A DNA stretch of 51,531 bases from Planctomycetota bacterium (GCA_026692705.1 JAPLOE010000124.1:1-51531), one strand, 5' to 3'; numbered from the stretch's first letter, positions 8,375 to 18,900 are shown. Translations and numbers: made by a program. The notes: generated from the sequence alone by a model not told the origin.

Positions 8375-9528
8375 CACTCAGGTTGGCCGAAGGCCGCACT
8401 GACGAGCGCGAGCGTCTCCTCGATGCGCTCGCGGTTCTCGCTGCGAGAGCCGAGCTCGCGCACGATGTCGTACACGCGCTGGCGGGTGCGCAGGCTGGCG
8501 TGCTTGAGGTTCTCGAGCGACTTCTGCGCGCGGCGCCGCGCCGCCTCGAGGCCGTTGCGCCGCACGAAGGCCGTGACGTCGTCGGTCCAGATGCGACCGA
8601 TGAACTCCGCCAGCACGCTGCGCTCGAGCTCGCTGATCTGCGCGTCGGACGCGACCATCAGGACGCCGAGCCACGCCACGGTCTCGTGCACGAGCTCGGA
8701 CGTCACGAGGAACGCGAGGCCCTCGTCGAGCGCCTGGAAGCGGTCCTCGATCTCGGCCTCGACTTGCGCGAACGGGACGCCGCCGGGGCGGCCGCACAGC
8801 GACTGGTAGATGTCGGTCTCCGCGAAGCGCGTCATCGCCCAGTAGCGGAACGGCAGCTCGGGATGGCTGCCGATCTGGTCCTCGCCGGCCGGCACGTTCT
8901 CGGGGTGCAGGTACTGCTCAAGGATCGTGTCGATGTCGATGCGCAGCTCGTTGTCGGGGAGGCCGCACTGCAGCTTGATCAGCCCGCGCGTGAGCGTCGC
9001 GGGCGAGCCGCAGGCGAACATGCCGACGCGATCGGCGGACACTTCGCCCGCTGCGGAACGATGCGCGGCATACAGGTACGACACCGGATTCTCGTCGTCG
9101 CCGACCGCGTGCTTGAGTCCGGAGTGACCGAGCTCGTGCGCGACCACCGCGAGCAGCTCGTCGTCGGAGAGCAGCTGCACGACGCCGTTCTGCAGCACGA
9201 CGAAGGGCGAGCCGTCGCTGGTCGTCGTCGCGAAGGCGTTGAGCTCCGGGCTCGCCACGACGTAGACCTCGGGCTCGCGCTCGAGCAGCAGCCGCCGCGT
9301 CGCGTCGCACACGACGCGGTGGATGCGCGGCGTGACGCGCCGGCTCGCGCGCACGCCCTGGCGGCGGATCGAGGTGCGCAGCTCCTGCACGGCCTGGTCG
9401 CGACGTTCCTGCGCCTGCGGGTCGAGCCGCGCGACCTCGTCGAGCGGGAAGCGCAGGCGCGCGCACAGCTCCGCGTGGTCGATCGGGGGCTCGAACGCGA
9501 GCGGGGGATTCCCGTGGGTGTCGTTCAT
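8374..9528 (-). CDS. M48-type zinc peptidase with TerB-like domain
   Basis: 384 residues. The N-terminal half is a gluzincin peptidase domain: HELGH near residue 130 gives two zinc histidines and the catalytic glutamate, and the ALNAF-like segment (here ELNAFATTT) and EVSADRVG, with the third ligand, are M48 hallmarks. No transmembrane helix or signal peptide is seen, so the protein is probably cytoplasmic, unlike HtpX. The C-terminal ~120 residues, with LGVLMVASDAQISELERSV, match the helical TerB/DjlA-type pattern. The ATG lies 6 bases after the stop of the upstream 160-residue gene, so the two form a small operon. The substrate is unknown. Confidence 0.8.
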   Translation of the reverse strand: MNDTHGNPPLAFEPPIDHAELCARLRFPLDEVARLDPQAQERRDQAVQELRTSIRRQGVRASRRVTPRIHRVVCDATRRLLLEREPEVYVVASPELNAFATTTSDGSPFVVLQNGVVQLLSDDELLAVVAHELGHSGLKHAVGDDENPVSYLYAAHRSAAGEVSADRVGMFACGSPATLTRGLIKLQCGLPDNELRIDIDTILEQYLHPENVPAGEDQIGSHPELPFRYWAMTRFAETDIYQSLCGRPGGVPFAQVEAEIEDRFQALDEGLAFLVTSELVHETVAWLGVLMVASDAQISELERSVLAEFIGRIWTDDVTAFVRRNGLEAARRRAQKSLENLKHASLRTRQRVYDIVRELGSRSENRERIEETLALVSAAFGQPE

Positions 9529-9534
9529 CGTTCT

Positions 9535-10017
9535 CTAGCCGCCGTCGCCGGCAGGTTCGGGTTCCTTCGTGCCGCCGCCGGCGCGGCCACCGTCCGCGGC
9601 GGCGCGCAGCGTCGGATACAGGGAATCCGCGGCGGAAACGAGCTCTTCCAGCAGGAACAGGAGCTGCTCGCGGCCGAGCGTGCCGTCGAGCAACGGCAGG
9701 TCGATGCGCAGCGCGAGCTGCGAGCCCTCGGGCTCGCGCACGAAGCGGCTGGCGACGCGCGTCGAGCCGAGCTCGAGCACCGTCGCCGCCAGCGGTCCGA
9801 CGAAGCGCACGCGCGAGAGGTCGAGCAGCGCCTGCGTCTGCAGCGTGAGCAGCTCGCCACCTTCGTCGAGCAGCAGGAACACGGCCAGCGCCGGGCTGTC
9901 GCTCTCGTCGCGGAAGTGCTCGCACTGCCACAGGGTCTGCGTCGCGCCGCCGACGTCTTCCCAGTGCACCTGCGATTGGTCGAGCAGGGCACGCAGTCGT
10001 TCGATCGAGAGGGTCAC
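9535..10017 (-). CDS. YbjN/secretion-chaperone-like small protein
   Basis: 160 residues from a GTG. An alternating alpha/beta pattern starts with an N-terminal helix (IERLRALLDQSQ), continues with strands in the region around residue 50 (LAVFLLLDEGGELL) and ends with a long helix near the C-terminus. This resembles the YbjN / type III chaperone-like fold. The last 25 residues are a gly/pro-rich tail. No enzyme motif is visible. It precedes the M48 peptidase gene by 6 bases and may act with it. Family assignment is from overall pattern only. Confidence 0.5.
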   Translation of the reverse strand: MTLSIERLRALLDQSQVHWEDVGGATQTLWQCEHFRDESDSPALAVFLLLDEGGELLTLQTQALLDLSRVRFVGPLAATVLELGSTRVASRFVREPEGSQLALRIDLPLLDGTLGREQLLFLLEELVSAADSLYPTLRAAADGGRAGGGTKEPEPAGDGG

Positions 10018-10095
10018 GGGGCGCTCGCGCTGAGGTGGACGGAAACTGGGACGTGCGACGCGGCGATGCTAGCGCCCCTTCGCCGCCGGAAGCGA

Positions 10096-10128
10096 GCGAG
10101 GGAGCCCGCCGCAGCGGAACTCCCTCGC
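10096..10128 (-). terminator. Perfect 9-bp inverted repeat downstream of secreted-protein gene
   Basis: GCGAGGGAG and its exact complement are separated by 15 bases. The repeat lies 44-76 bases past the stop of the minus-strand gene ending at 10172. No T-run follows in the minus direction, so it may be a pause or processing hairpin rather than a classical terminator. Confidence 0.4.
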
Positions 10129-10171
10129 GTTCGCGGGCCGGTTCGACCGGCTCGTCACCTGCGCGCTTCGT

Positions 10172-11641
10172 TCAGGGCGAGACGAAGAACTGCAGGCCGT
10201 TGGAGAGGTTCGTGGTCTTGGGCGCCGGCGGGTCGCGGTACCAGGACTGCGCCCACAGCGGAGTGCCGACCGGGTAGGAGTTCGACGACGTCGTGAGCCA
10301 CGCGTTCCAGTCGAGCGTGAACGAGCCCGTGCACGAGCCCGCGCTGCCGCCGGAGCCCTGCGAGGGCGTGCGCAGCGTCGGCGACTTCACGCACAGGAAG
10401 CTCGAGCTGCCCGGGTTCCAGACCTGCGAGGTCGGGCCGTTGAAGCCGTAGAAGATGATGCCGGACTTCGCGCCCTCGACGTTGGAGACGTTGAGGGTGA
10501 ACGGGCTCGCCTGCGTCGCGCTGGCGTAGCCGGTGGCCGACATCGTCGCGTTGCAGCCGTTGGTGCTCGTGCCCGCGGTGCAGTAGGAGAACGACTCGGT
10601 CGGCGGCTCGAGGCGGAAGAAGTAGACCGCGCGCGTGCCGAAGTCGAGGACCGCGAGCGTGCCGCTCGCCGCATCCCACGAGAAGTCGTACCAGGCCGTG
10701 CTCAGGCCGACGGGCGTGAACGAGCCCCAGTTGACCGTGTGCGGCTGGCCGGTGGGCGTCGTGACGAGCACGCGCGCGAAGAAGTCCTGCACGTTCGAGC
10801 CGTCCGGACGGTCGTTGAAGATCAGGCGGTCGCCGTAGGGCGAGTTGATGTAGGCGATGTTCTGGCCGGCGGTGAAGCCCGCGGTGCCGCTCTCGGGCAG
10901 CGAGACGATCAGGGTGCCGCCGGAGCTCGCATTGCCGCCCGTGCGCGGCGCGCGCACGACGTCGTTCTCCTTGCGGAGGTAGATGTCGCCGGTGTCGGCG
11001 TCGAACTCGGTGTCGCGCCAGAGCGTGCCGGTGGTGCCGGTGGCCTGGAAGTTGAAGCCGGTCGTGGTGTCGTAGAGCACCGTGCCCGTGGCGCTGTTGT
11101 TGAGCGCGCGGCGCGCGACGTTGAAGCTCGTCCAGCCGGTGCCGAAGTCGACGCCGCCGAAGCCGGGGTCGAAGGAGACGCCGCTCGCGCCGCGGGCGGG
11201 CTGCGCCCACTGCGAAGTCGCGGAGCCGGGCGTCGAGACGTTCCAGGACGTGATGCCGTTGGGGTGCGCCGCGCCGGAGTCATAGGCGGCGACCAGCGAG
11301 TTGCCTTGGATGTCGAGGCCCGAGTAGCCGCGCAGCGCGGGGTTGGCGGCCTCGAAACCGAACACCGTGCCGTAGCTCGGCGTTCCGCTCAGCGGATTGA
11401 GCACCTCGACGATGCCGACGGCTCCCGCGGAGCCGGAGTTGCGGAAACCGGCGAGCCACAGGCGCGAGCCGTTCCACGCGACGGCCGAGGGGTTGGTGCC
11501 GATGAACTCGGGCGCGCCCACGGTCGAGGTCGAGAACACGCTGATCGTTCCCAGGTGCGTGAACGTGGTGGAGGTCGGGGTCTGGGCGACCAGGGCCGGT
11601 GCAAGCAGCACGGCGGCGAGGGTGAGTTTCAGGGTGCTCAT
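10172..11641 (-). CDS. Secreted protein with C-terminal cysteine module
   Basis: 489 residues. The chosen ATG at 11641 gives a clear signal peptide (STLKLTLAAVLLAPALVAQ); the frame runs 28 codons further upstream but that part has no signal-like character. The body (residues ~25-350) has repeated beta-strand segments resembling a beta-propeller, including DIQGNSLVAAYDSG and SAWYDFSWDAASGTLAVLD-like blades. From about residue 353 it carries the module shared with three other proteins in this window: YCTAGT...NGC, KSGIIFYG, FLCVKSPTLRT, SGGSAGSC and a final WYRDPP segment. Function is unknown; the module may be an adhesive or sorting domain. Confidence 0.8.
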   Translation of the reverse strand: MSTLKLTLAAVLLAPALVAQTPTSTTFTHLGTISVFSTSTVGAPEFIGTNPSAVAWNGSRLWLAGFRNSGSAGAVGIVEVLNPLSGTPSYGTVFGFEAANPALRGYSGLDIQGNSLVAAYDSGAAHPNGITSWNVSTPGSATSQWAQPARGASGVSFDPGFGGVDFGTGWTSFNVARRALNNSATGTVLYDTTTGFNFQATGTTGTLWRDTEFDADTGDIYLRKENDVVRAPRTGGNASSGGTLIVSLPESGTAGFTAGQNIAYINSPYGDRLIFNDRPDGSNVQDFFARVLVTTPTGQPHTVNWGSFTPVGLSTAWYDFSWDAASGTLAVLDFGTRAVYFFRLEPPTESFSYCTAGTSTNGCNATMSATGYASATQASPFTLNVSNVEGAKSGIIFYGFNGPTSQVWNPGSSSFLCVKSPTLRTPSQGSGGSAGSCTGSFTLDWNAWLTTSSNSYPVGTPLWAQSWYRDPPAPKTTNLSNGLQFFVSP

Positions 11642-11790
11642 GAAGAGAACGTTTGGGTCGAAGCTTGGGGTCGACGACCGGCTTCCGCGCAGCGCGGGAT
11701 CGGGCCGCCATCGAGACGCTCCCAAAATGCTAGCGTCGGTCGCGAACTCGGGGGGTACGATCTGGGGCGGAACTCCTCGAGATCACCCGC

Positions 11791-13779
11791 ATGCGCCACT
11801 TTGCCCGACGGATTTGGACGAATTTGCTTTTGGCCCTCGCTGTCGCCGCGGCCCCTGCCTTGGCTCGGGCGCAGGAGGTCCGGGCCTGCTGGCTGACGCA
11901 GTATGCGTACCTGACCCAGAACGAGGCCGGACTGCGCGCCTTCGCCACGAACATGCGCAACGGCGGCATCAACACCGTCTACGTCGCGATGTACTCGGGC
12001 GGCGGGGTGACCTACTGGCCGAGCAAGTCTTTCCAGGCTGCCGGGGGCACGTGGGCGAGCCCGAGCTTCGACTGGGCGGCCCATCTTGTCCGGATCTTCC
12101 ACGAGGAGGGCCTGCAAGTGGGCGCGTGGTTCGAATACGGCCTCGCGCTGGGGAGCTCGTCCCACCCCGTCGCGGTGGCGCACCCCGACTGGCTCGCGCG
12201 CGACTCCTCCGGCGGCGCCGTCACCGGCGAGAACGGGGGCTTCGTGTTCCTGTCGCCGGGGCATCCCGAGGTCGTGCAGCTCCTGAAGGACATGGCCAGC
12301 GAGCTCGCGGCCAACTACGACTTCGACGACATCCAGCTCGACCGCATCCGCTGGGGCCGCAAGACCACCGGGCGCGAGTACGGCTACGAGACCGTCACGG
12401 CGCAGGCGTACCAGGCGCAATTCGGCTCCGCGCCGCCGAGCAACGTCAACAACTCGCAGTGGGTGACCTTCCGCGAGGGCCTCGTCGACAACGTCGTGCA
12501 GCAGTGCTACCTCGCGATCAAGGGCTTCAATCCCGGCATCTGCGTGTCGTCGGCGCCGCTGGGGTCCTACGGCTGGACCCAGATGATGCAGCGCTGGAAC
12601 CACTGGACGGCCGGCGGCTACATGGACCTCGTCATGCCGCAGATGTACATGACGTCGCTCTCGAGCTTCCAGACCGAGTTCAACTCGCAGAAGAGCGCGG
12701 CGGGCGCGCAGGTCTCCAAGCTCGGCGTCGGCTATCGCGCGCAGGACGCCAACGACTGGACGCTGGTCCGCGACCAGCTCAATTACGCGCGTGGACAGGG
12801 CGTGAGCCAAGCGTCGTTGTGGGTGTACCACTTCTACACGTCCGTGCCGGCGATCCAGGACGAGCTCGACAACTTGCCGGATCCCGGCCAGCCGTGGGCC
12901 GCGCCCGCGAGCAATCCGTTCGTCGATCCCGACATGATCCAGATCGTCGTCGACAACTCGACGCCGGGGACGCTCGCCTCCGCCTACGTCGAGGGCGGCA
13001 GCGGCTGGGGCAACTCCGCGCAGTCGGATTTCCTCGGCTTCAACTCGCGCGTCGCGCCCGGCAGCGCGCTCGCGTCCGCCGAGTTCCACGCGCGCATCGA
13101 CCGCGCGGGCGCCTACGACGTCTACGTGTGGCACACGGCGTCGTCGAACCGCAACGACGCCGCGCAGTTCACTGTCGAACACGCGGGCGGTTCGTCGACG
13201 GTGAGCGTCGACCAGCGCACCAACGGTGGGCGCTGGAACCTGATCGGGCGCTGGCTGTTCGAGAATGGCGCGCGCGCACGCCGCGTCAGCGTGTCGAACG
13301 TGGGCTCGCTCACCGGCGAGTTCACGGTCGCCGACGGGGTCAAGCTCGTCTTCCGCGACGAGGTGCTCGCCTACTGCACGCCCAAGCCCAACAGCCTCGG
13401 CTGCCTCGCCGTGTCCGGCGCGAGTGGAACGCCGACGACCAGCGGAGCCGACGATTTCGTCGTGACCGCGAGCAACGTGCTCAACCAGAAGGCCGGCATC
13501 TTCTTCTGGGGACTCGCACCGAAGGCGAGCCCGTTCAGCGGCGGCACGATGTGCGTGCAAGGACCGCTGCGGCGCTCCGCCCCGCTCGATTCCGGCGGAA
13601 ATTCCGGCCAGAACTGCACGGGCGTGTACAGCTATCCGCTCACGCACGCCTACATGACGGCCCAGGGCCTCGTGCCGGGCACCGCCGTGTTCGGCCAGTT
13701 CTGGAGCCGTGATCCGCTGCACCCCGACAACACGACGGTCGGGCTCTCCGGCGGCGTCAGCTTCGTGATCGCGCCCTGA
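11791..13779 (+). CDS. Secreted GHL10-type glycoside hydrolase with golvesin-like and cysteine modules
   Basis: 662 residues with a signal peptide ending near ALARAQ. Residues ~28-360 match the GHL10/DUF187 TIM-barrel pattern: RACWLTQYAYLTQNE at the start, GGINTVYVAMYSGG, the acidic strand end DDIQLDRIRWGRKT and YMDLVMPQMYMTSL. Residues ~385-525 resemble the golvesin/Xly carbohydrate-binding-like domain, with VVDNSTPG, an SAYVEGGSGWGNS segment and GAYDVYVWHT. The C-terminal module from residue 528 (YCTPKPNSLGC) is the same as in three neighbours. Probable role: extracellular polysaccharide or peptidoglycan-related hydrolysis; the substrate is unknown. The C-terminus overlaps the convergent glycosyltransferase gene by 23 bases. 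Confidence 0.82.
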   Translation: MRHFARRIWTNLLLALAVAAAPALARAQEVRACWLTQYAYLTQNEAGLRAFATNMRNGGINTVYVAMYSGGGVTYWPSKSFQAAGGTWASPSFDWAAHLVRIFHEEGLQVGAWFEYGLALGSSSHPVAVAHPDWLARDSSGGAVTGENGGFVFLSPGHPEVVQLLKDMASELAANYDFDDIQLDRIRWGRKTTGREYGYETVTAQAYQAQFGSAPPSNVNNSQWVTFREGLVDNVVQQCYLAIKGFNPGICVSSAPLGSYGWTQMMQRWNHWTAGGYMDLVMPQMYMTSLSSFQTEFNSQKSAAGAQVSKLGVGYRAQDANDWTLVRDQLNYARGQGVSQASLWVYHFYTSVPAIQDELDNLPDPGQPWAAPASNPFVDPDMIQIVVDNSTPGTLASAYVEGGSGWGNSAQSDFLGFNSRVAPGSALASAEFHARIDRAGAYDVYVWHTASSNRNDAAQFTVEHAGGSSTVSVDQRTNGGRWNLIGRWLFENGARARRVSVSNVGSLTGEFTVADGVKLVFRDEVLAYCTPKPNSLGCLAVSGASGTPTTSGADDFVVTASNVLNQKAGIFFWGLAPKASPFSGGTMCVQGPLRRSAPLDSGGNSGQNCTGVYSYPLTHAYMTAQGLVPGTAVFGQFWSRDPLHPDNTTVGLSGGVSFVIAP

Positions 13780-14719
13780 TCTCGTGCAGCAGCTCGCGCC
13801 ATGCCGCGAGCTCGCGCGCACGCTCGAAGCGTGGGCGGCAGGCGTCGCCTGCGCGCACCAGCTCTCGCAGGAACTCTGCGTCCGTCTCCGCGCGCTCGAG
13901 CAGCCGTGCGAGGCCGGCGGCATCGCCCGCGTCGAAGAGCCCCGGGTGATCGGGCCCGAGCATGCCGAGCACGCCGTCGATGCGTGTCGCGAGCACCGGA
14001 GTCGAGGCCATCACCGCTTCGGCGACGACGCCTGGACCACCCTCGGAGCGCGACGAGAGCACGACCACATGCGCACTCGCGATCGCGCGCAGCGTGTCGA
14101 GCCGCGAGCGGGGCCCGAGCCAGCGCCAGCGCGGGTTGCGGAGTTCCTCCTCGCGCGCGGCGAGCGCGACCGAGGCGTCGAGCGAGTCGCCGATGTGCTC
14201 GACGCGCAGCCGTGAGCTCGCCGGGACGAGCATGGCCGCGCGCGCGCACAGCAGCGGATCCTTCACCGGTCGCAGGTGACCGACGACGCGGACGACGAAC
14301 GCCTCCGGCGCTCGCGGGAGCGGCGGTCAGGCTGGAGCGGACTGCACGATGGTGCGGACGCGCTCGGCGAAACGCGGCTCGATGCGACTTGCAGCGAGCG
14401 ACTGCAACGCGACGATGTGCCGCGAGAGTTCGAGCGTCTCGCGCAGCTCGGGCAGGCCGTCGAGGCGCTCGTACAGGTCGGTTCCCGTGAGCACACTGAC
14501 GATGTGCGTCGAGGGCGAGCGGGCCGCGCAACGGCGGATCGAGTCGCCGCTCTTGCGGGCGTTGAGCGCGACCAGCACGTCGACGGACGTCCCGCTCCAC
14601 TCGCGCCGCACGCGCACTTCGTGCCCCAGCTCGCGGAAGATCCCGGCCCAGCGCAACGCGGTCACGCGGTTGCCGGTCGTCACTCCCGGGGGAGCGGGAT
14701 GCACGATCTCGATGCGCAA
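13757..14719 (-). pseudogene. SenB-like glycosyltransferase (TIGR04348 type) interrupted by in-frame TGA
   Basis: A single reading frame runs from a TTG at 14719 to the stop at 13757, about 320 codons, the normal length for this family, but it is broken by one TGA at 14327-14329. The N-terminal half shows GNRVTALRWAG, VSVLTGTDLYERL and IVQSAPA. The C-terminal half shows RVVGHLRPVKDPLL, RWRWLGPRSRLDTLRAIA and SSRSEGGPGVVAEAV, the nucleotide-sugar-binding region of GT-B enzymes. This order matches SenB, the selenosugar synthase of selenoneine synthesis, and related putative glycosyltransferases. The TGA falls in the linker between the two lobes. It could be a nonsense mutation, a sequencing error or two separately translated halves; GTG and ATG codons follow the stop, but a start there would lack a clear ribosome site. 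It starts 2 bases after the moaA stop. Confidence 0.65.
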
Positions 14720-14720
14720 G

Positions 14721-15746
14721 CTAGCCGCCTCGTGTGTGCATCTCGAGGTGCGGATCGCGGCGCAGCGTCTCGAGTCCGACCAGCGGCCCGCGCGCGAGCT
14801 CCTCGAGGCGCACCTCGGCACCACGGTCGGCGCGGCGCGTCCACACGTCGCGAACGCGCGCGGCGATCTCCGCCTCGCTCTTGCCGCCGCGCACGAGCTC
14901 GCGCAGGTCGAGCCCGATGCGCGCGTACAGGCACAGGTACCACGTCCCGTCGGCGGTGAGCCGCGCACGATCGCACGCCCCGCAGAACGGTGCCGTGGTC
15001 GAGGCGATGATGCCGAACACCGTGCCATCGGCGAGGCGGAAGCGCTCGGCGGGCGCGCGCTCGCGATCCGGGAGCGGCTCGGCCCTTGCGTGGCGCGTCT
15101 CGATCAGCGCGAGCAATTCCTCGCGCGGCACGACGGCCTGCGGATTCCACTTCGTCGCGCCGCCGACGTCCATGTACTCGATCAGCCGCAGCTCGAGGCC
15201 ACGCTCGCGCGCGAAGTCGAGCAGCGCGAGCACTTCCCCGTCGTTCGTGCCGCGCATCACGACCGTGTCGAGTTTCACGCGCCCCGGCCAGCGCCGCGAA
15301 GCCGCGTCGATGCCCGCGAGCACGCGCTCGAGCCCGCTGCGCCGCGTCAGCGCCTCGAACGTGTCCGCGCGCAGCGTGTCGAGGCTCACCGTGATGCGCT
15401 TGAGGCCCGAATCCGCGAGCGCGTCGGCCTGTTCCGCGAGCAGCAGCCCGTTGGTGGTCAACGCGAGGTCGTCGAACGCCTCGATCGCCGCCAGCTGGCG
15501 CACGAGCTCGTGCAGCTCGTGCCGCAGCAACGGCTCGCCTCCCGTCAGCCGCACCTTGGTCACGCCGAGGCTCGCGAACACGCGCGCGAGCCGCGCGATC
15601 TCCTCGAAGCGCAGCAGGTGCTCCTTCGGCAGCCAGCGGTATTCCTCCTCCGGCATGCAATACGCACAGCGCAGGTTGCAGCGGTCGGTGACCGAGATGC
15701 GCAGGTTCCCGAGCGGGCGGCCGAGGGTGTCGAGCGGTGCGGTCAC
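14721..15746 (-). CDS. moaA: GTP 3',8-cyclase (molybdopterin synthesis)
   Basis: Radical-SAM enzyme making 3',8-cyclo-GTP, the first step of molybdenum cofactor synthesis. 341 residues from a GTG. The N-terminal cluster motif is CNLRCAYC, preceded by the conserved LRISVTDR. LTGGEPLLR follows. The C-terminal 4Fe-4S cluster cysteines lie in FCGACDRARLTADG and the following CLYA. Unlike standard MoaA, which ends in the GG motif, this protein ends MHTRGG; the terminal GG pair is kept. The SenB-like gene follows directly, so both may be one transcript. No other moa gene is near. Confidence 0.92.
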   Translation of the reverse strand: MTAPLDTLGRPLGNLRISVTDRCNLRCAYCMPEEEYRWLPKEHLLRFEEIARLARVFASLGVTKVRLTGGEPLLRHELHELVRQLAAIEAFDDLALTTNGLLLAEQADALADSGLKRITVSLDTLRADTFEALTRRSGLERVLAGIDAASRRWPGRVKLDTVVMRGTNDGEVLALLDFARERGLELRLIEYMDVGGATKWNPQAVVPREELLALIETRHARAEPLPDRERAPAERFRLADGTVFGIIASTTAPFCGACDRARLTADGTWYLCLYARIGLDLRELVRGGKSEAEIAARVRDVWTRRADRGAEVRLEELARGPLVGLETLRRDPHLEMHTRGG

Positions 15747-15905
15747 GGTCCGTCAGTATGGGCCGGACACGCGGGGCTGCAACTTGCGAAGCTCGACGTT
15801 TTCCCCGTGAGAGCTTGAAGCGCCGCGCGCGGACCGATGGAAGGGCCACGATGCGCGGCCCGCGCGCAGTACACTCCGCGCCAGTCCCTCTGGAGACACG
15901 TTTCG

Positions 15906-18900
15906 ATGCAATCCTCCCGCAGCGCTCTCGTCCTGTTCGCCCTCACATCCCTCGGTGCGCCCGCCTTCGCGCAGCTCAGCCTGCCCGCGATCTTCTCGGA
16001 TGGCATGGTGCTGCAACGCGGTGACGGCACGACGGTCTGGGGCCGCGCGCGGCCGGGCTCGACGATCACGGTAGAGGGTTCGTGGACGCACGCGCCCGCG
16101 AGCGCGACCGCCGACGCCGGAGGTGACTGGCGCGTCAAGGTCGCCGCTCCGCAGGCCGGCGGACCGTACACGCTCGCGGTGCACGGCGACGGCGAGCGCA
16201 CGTTCAGCGACGTGTGGATCGGCGAGGTCTGGTTCTGCTCGGGCCAGTCGAACATGGAATTTCCCGTGAACGCCTTCGGTCGCGAGGTCGGCGGTTTCCC
16301 CGGTGCCGAAGCGGAGATCGCGGCCGCGAACCTTCCGATGGTGCGTGTGTTCGACGTGCCCAACCGCGTGTCGAACCACCGCCGCCGCGACGTGCAGGGC
16401 AAGTGGGTGATCTCGAGCCCGAAGACCGCCGGCGACTTCAGCGCGACGGCGTTCTACTTCGCGCGCAAGCTGCAGGCCGAGCTCGGCGTGCCCGTCGGCG
16501 TCGTCACCTCCGACTGGGGCGGCACTCCGGCCGAGGCGTGGACGAGCGCGGAGGGCCTCGCCAAGTTCCCCGAGTTCGCGGGCTCGCTCTCCGACCTAGC
16601 GGCCTCGGTCGATCCGAACTTGCGCTACGAGCGCGAGCGCGCGAGCGGCACGAACTGGTGGACCGAGGCCGATCGCCGCGGTGCGCGCCGCGTCGCGGAT
16701 GGCTGGGCGAACACCGGCTTCGACGCGGGTGCGTGGCCGGAAGTCGACTTGCCCTCGTCGATGTCGGGTGACCTCGGCAACTTCGATGGATTTGCCTATT
16801 TCCGCACGGAAATCGAGCTTCCGGCGGCCTGGGAGGGTGTGGGGGCGACGCTCGAGCTCGGTCCGATCGACGACCGCGACGACGCGTGGTTCGATGGCCA
16901 GCACGTCGGCTCGGAACACGAGGACGGCCGCTGGGGCACGCCGCGGCGCTACAAGCTCGCACCGGAACTGGTGAAGGCCGGCAAGCGCTCGGTCGCCGTG
17001 CGCGTGCTCGACACGGGCGGCACCGGCGGCATCAACGGCAAGCCGGAGCAGCTGCGTCTGGTGAGCGACAAGCCCGAGCTCGGTTCGATCGCGCTCGCGG
17101 GCCGCTGGCGCGTGCACATGGGACCGCGCACGAGCGAGATGGCGCCGCTCGGGCAGGGCGGCTCGCCGAAGTTCGGCGCCGGCACGCCGAGCGCGCTCTT
17201 CAACGGCATGGTGGCACCGCTGCTGCCGCTGACGTTCCGCGGCGCGCTCTGGTACCAGGGCGAGGCGAATGTCGGTCGCACCGAGCAGTACGAGCGCCTG
17301 TTCCCGGCGCTGATCGGCGACTGGCGCAAGCAGTTCTCCAACGGCGAGTTCCCGTTCCTGTTCGTGCAGATCGCGCCGTTTTCCTACGGGAATCCGAGCG
17401 CTTCCGACTCGGCGGAGCTGCGTGACGCGCAGCGCAAGTCGCTCGTGGTGCCCAACACCGGCATGGCGAGCCTGATGGACCTCGGCGACGCCAACGACAT
17501 CCATCCCTACGGCAAGCAGGAAGTGGGCCGCCGTCTCGCGTTGCTCGCGCTCGAGAAGGCCTACGCGCGCAAGGTCGAATCGAGCTCGGGCCCGCTGTAC
17601 CGCTCGATGAAGGTCGACGGCCGCAACGCCGTGCTGTCCTTCGACCACGCCGACGGCGGGCTCGTGCTCAAGAGCACGACGCCGTCCGGCTGGCTGATCG
17701 CCGGCGAAAACCACGAGTTCTTCGAGGCCACTCCGCGCGTCGAAGGCGGCACGGTCGTGCTCTCGCACAGCCAAGTGCCCGTGCCGGCCGCGGTGCGTTA
17801 TGCGTGGAGCAACGTCGGCGTCGCGGACCTCGCCAACGGCGCGGGTCTTCCGGCCTCGAGCTTCCGCACGGACGACTGGAAGGGCGCGACGCTGCTCGGC
17901 GACGCCGGCCACACGCCGTACTTCGTCGCCGAAGCCGGCATGCGCTCGCTGTTCAACAACCGCGACCTTTCCGGCTGGATCAACGTGAACTGCTCGCCCT
18001 CGACGTGGACCGTGAAGGACGGCCGCATCGAGTGCTCGGGCTTCCCGACGGGCGTGCTGCGCACGGACAAGCAGTACGAGAACTTCGTCTTCGAGATGGA
18101 GTGGCGGCACGTGGTCGAGCAGGGCAACGCGGGGCTCTTCATCTGGAGCGATCCGGTCACTGCGCGCGGCGAGCCGTTCACGCGCTCGATCGAAGTGCAG
18201 GTGATGACGGGCATGGAGGGTCAGGGCTACACGAGCCAGGGCGACATGTTCCCGATCCACGGCGCGACGATGAAACCGGTCAACGGCCGCGGCGGAGTGC
18301 GCGCGTTCCCGACCGAGGCGCGCGCGAAGCCGGGTGGCCAGTGGAACCACTACCGAGTGACGTGCATCGACGGAAAGATCGAGCTCGCGGTGAATGGCAA
18401 GGTCGTCACGACCGGCACCGACTGCATGCCGCGGCGCGGCTACATCTGCCTCGAGTCCGAGGGCGCTCCGGCGCAGTTCCGCAACCTGCGCATCAAGGAA
18501 CTCCCGGCCGCGAAGCCCGACATTTCCGGCACTCCCGGCATGGTTTGCGACCTCGATCAGGGCTTCCAGTCGCTCTACAACGGCCGCGACTTCACGGGCT
18601 GGAAGTTCGGGCCGGAGCACGAGGGCCACTGGAAGGCCGACGACTGGACGATCTCCTTCGACGGCGTCGGCACGCACCTGTGGACCGCGGAGGAGTTCGG
18701 CGACTTCGAGCTCGTCTGCGACTGGCGCTGGAGCGGCCCCGCGCACGACGCCGACCTGCCGGTGATCTTGCCGAGCGGCGACTACGTGACGGAGAACGGC
18801 CAGCAGAAGAAGCAGCGCGTGCAGGAGTGCGGCGACAGCGGCATCTACCTGCGCGGCAACGACAAGAGCCAGGTCAACATCTGGTGCTGGCCGATCGGCT

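Noticed and set aside
14327-14329. UGA read as selenocysteine with a SECIS element
   Set aside because: A short CGCTC/GAGCG hairpin follows the TGA, but it is smaller than known bacterial elements and the codon sits in a linker, not an active site. Kept only as a possibility to check.
15775-15790. GG-N10-GC with TTGC before the sialate-esterase gene
   Set aside because: Only about 7 of 12 positions match and it is 115 bases from the start; chance in GC-rich DNA is likely.
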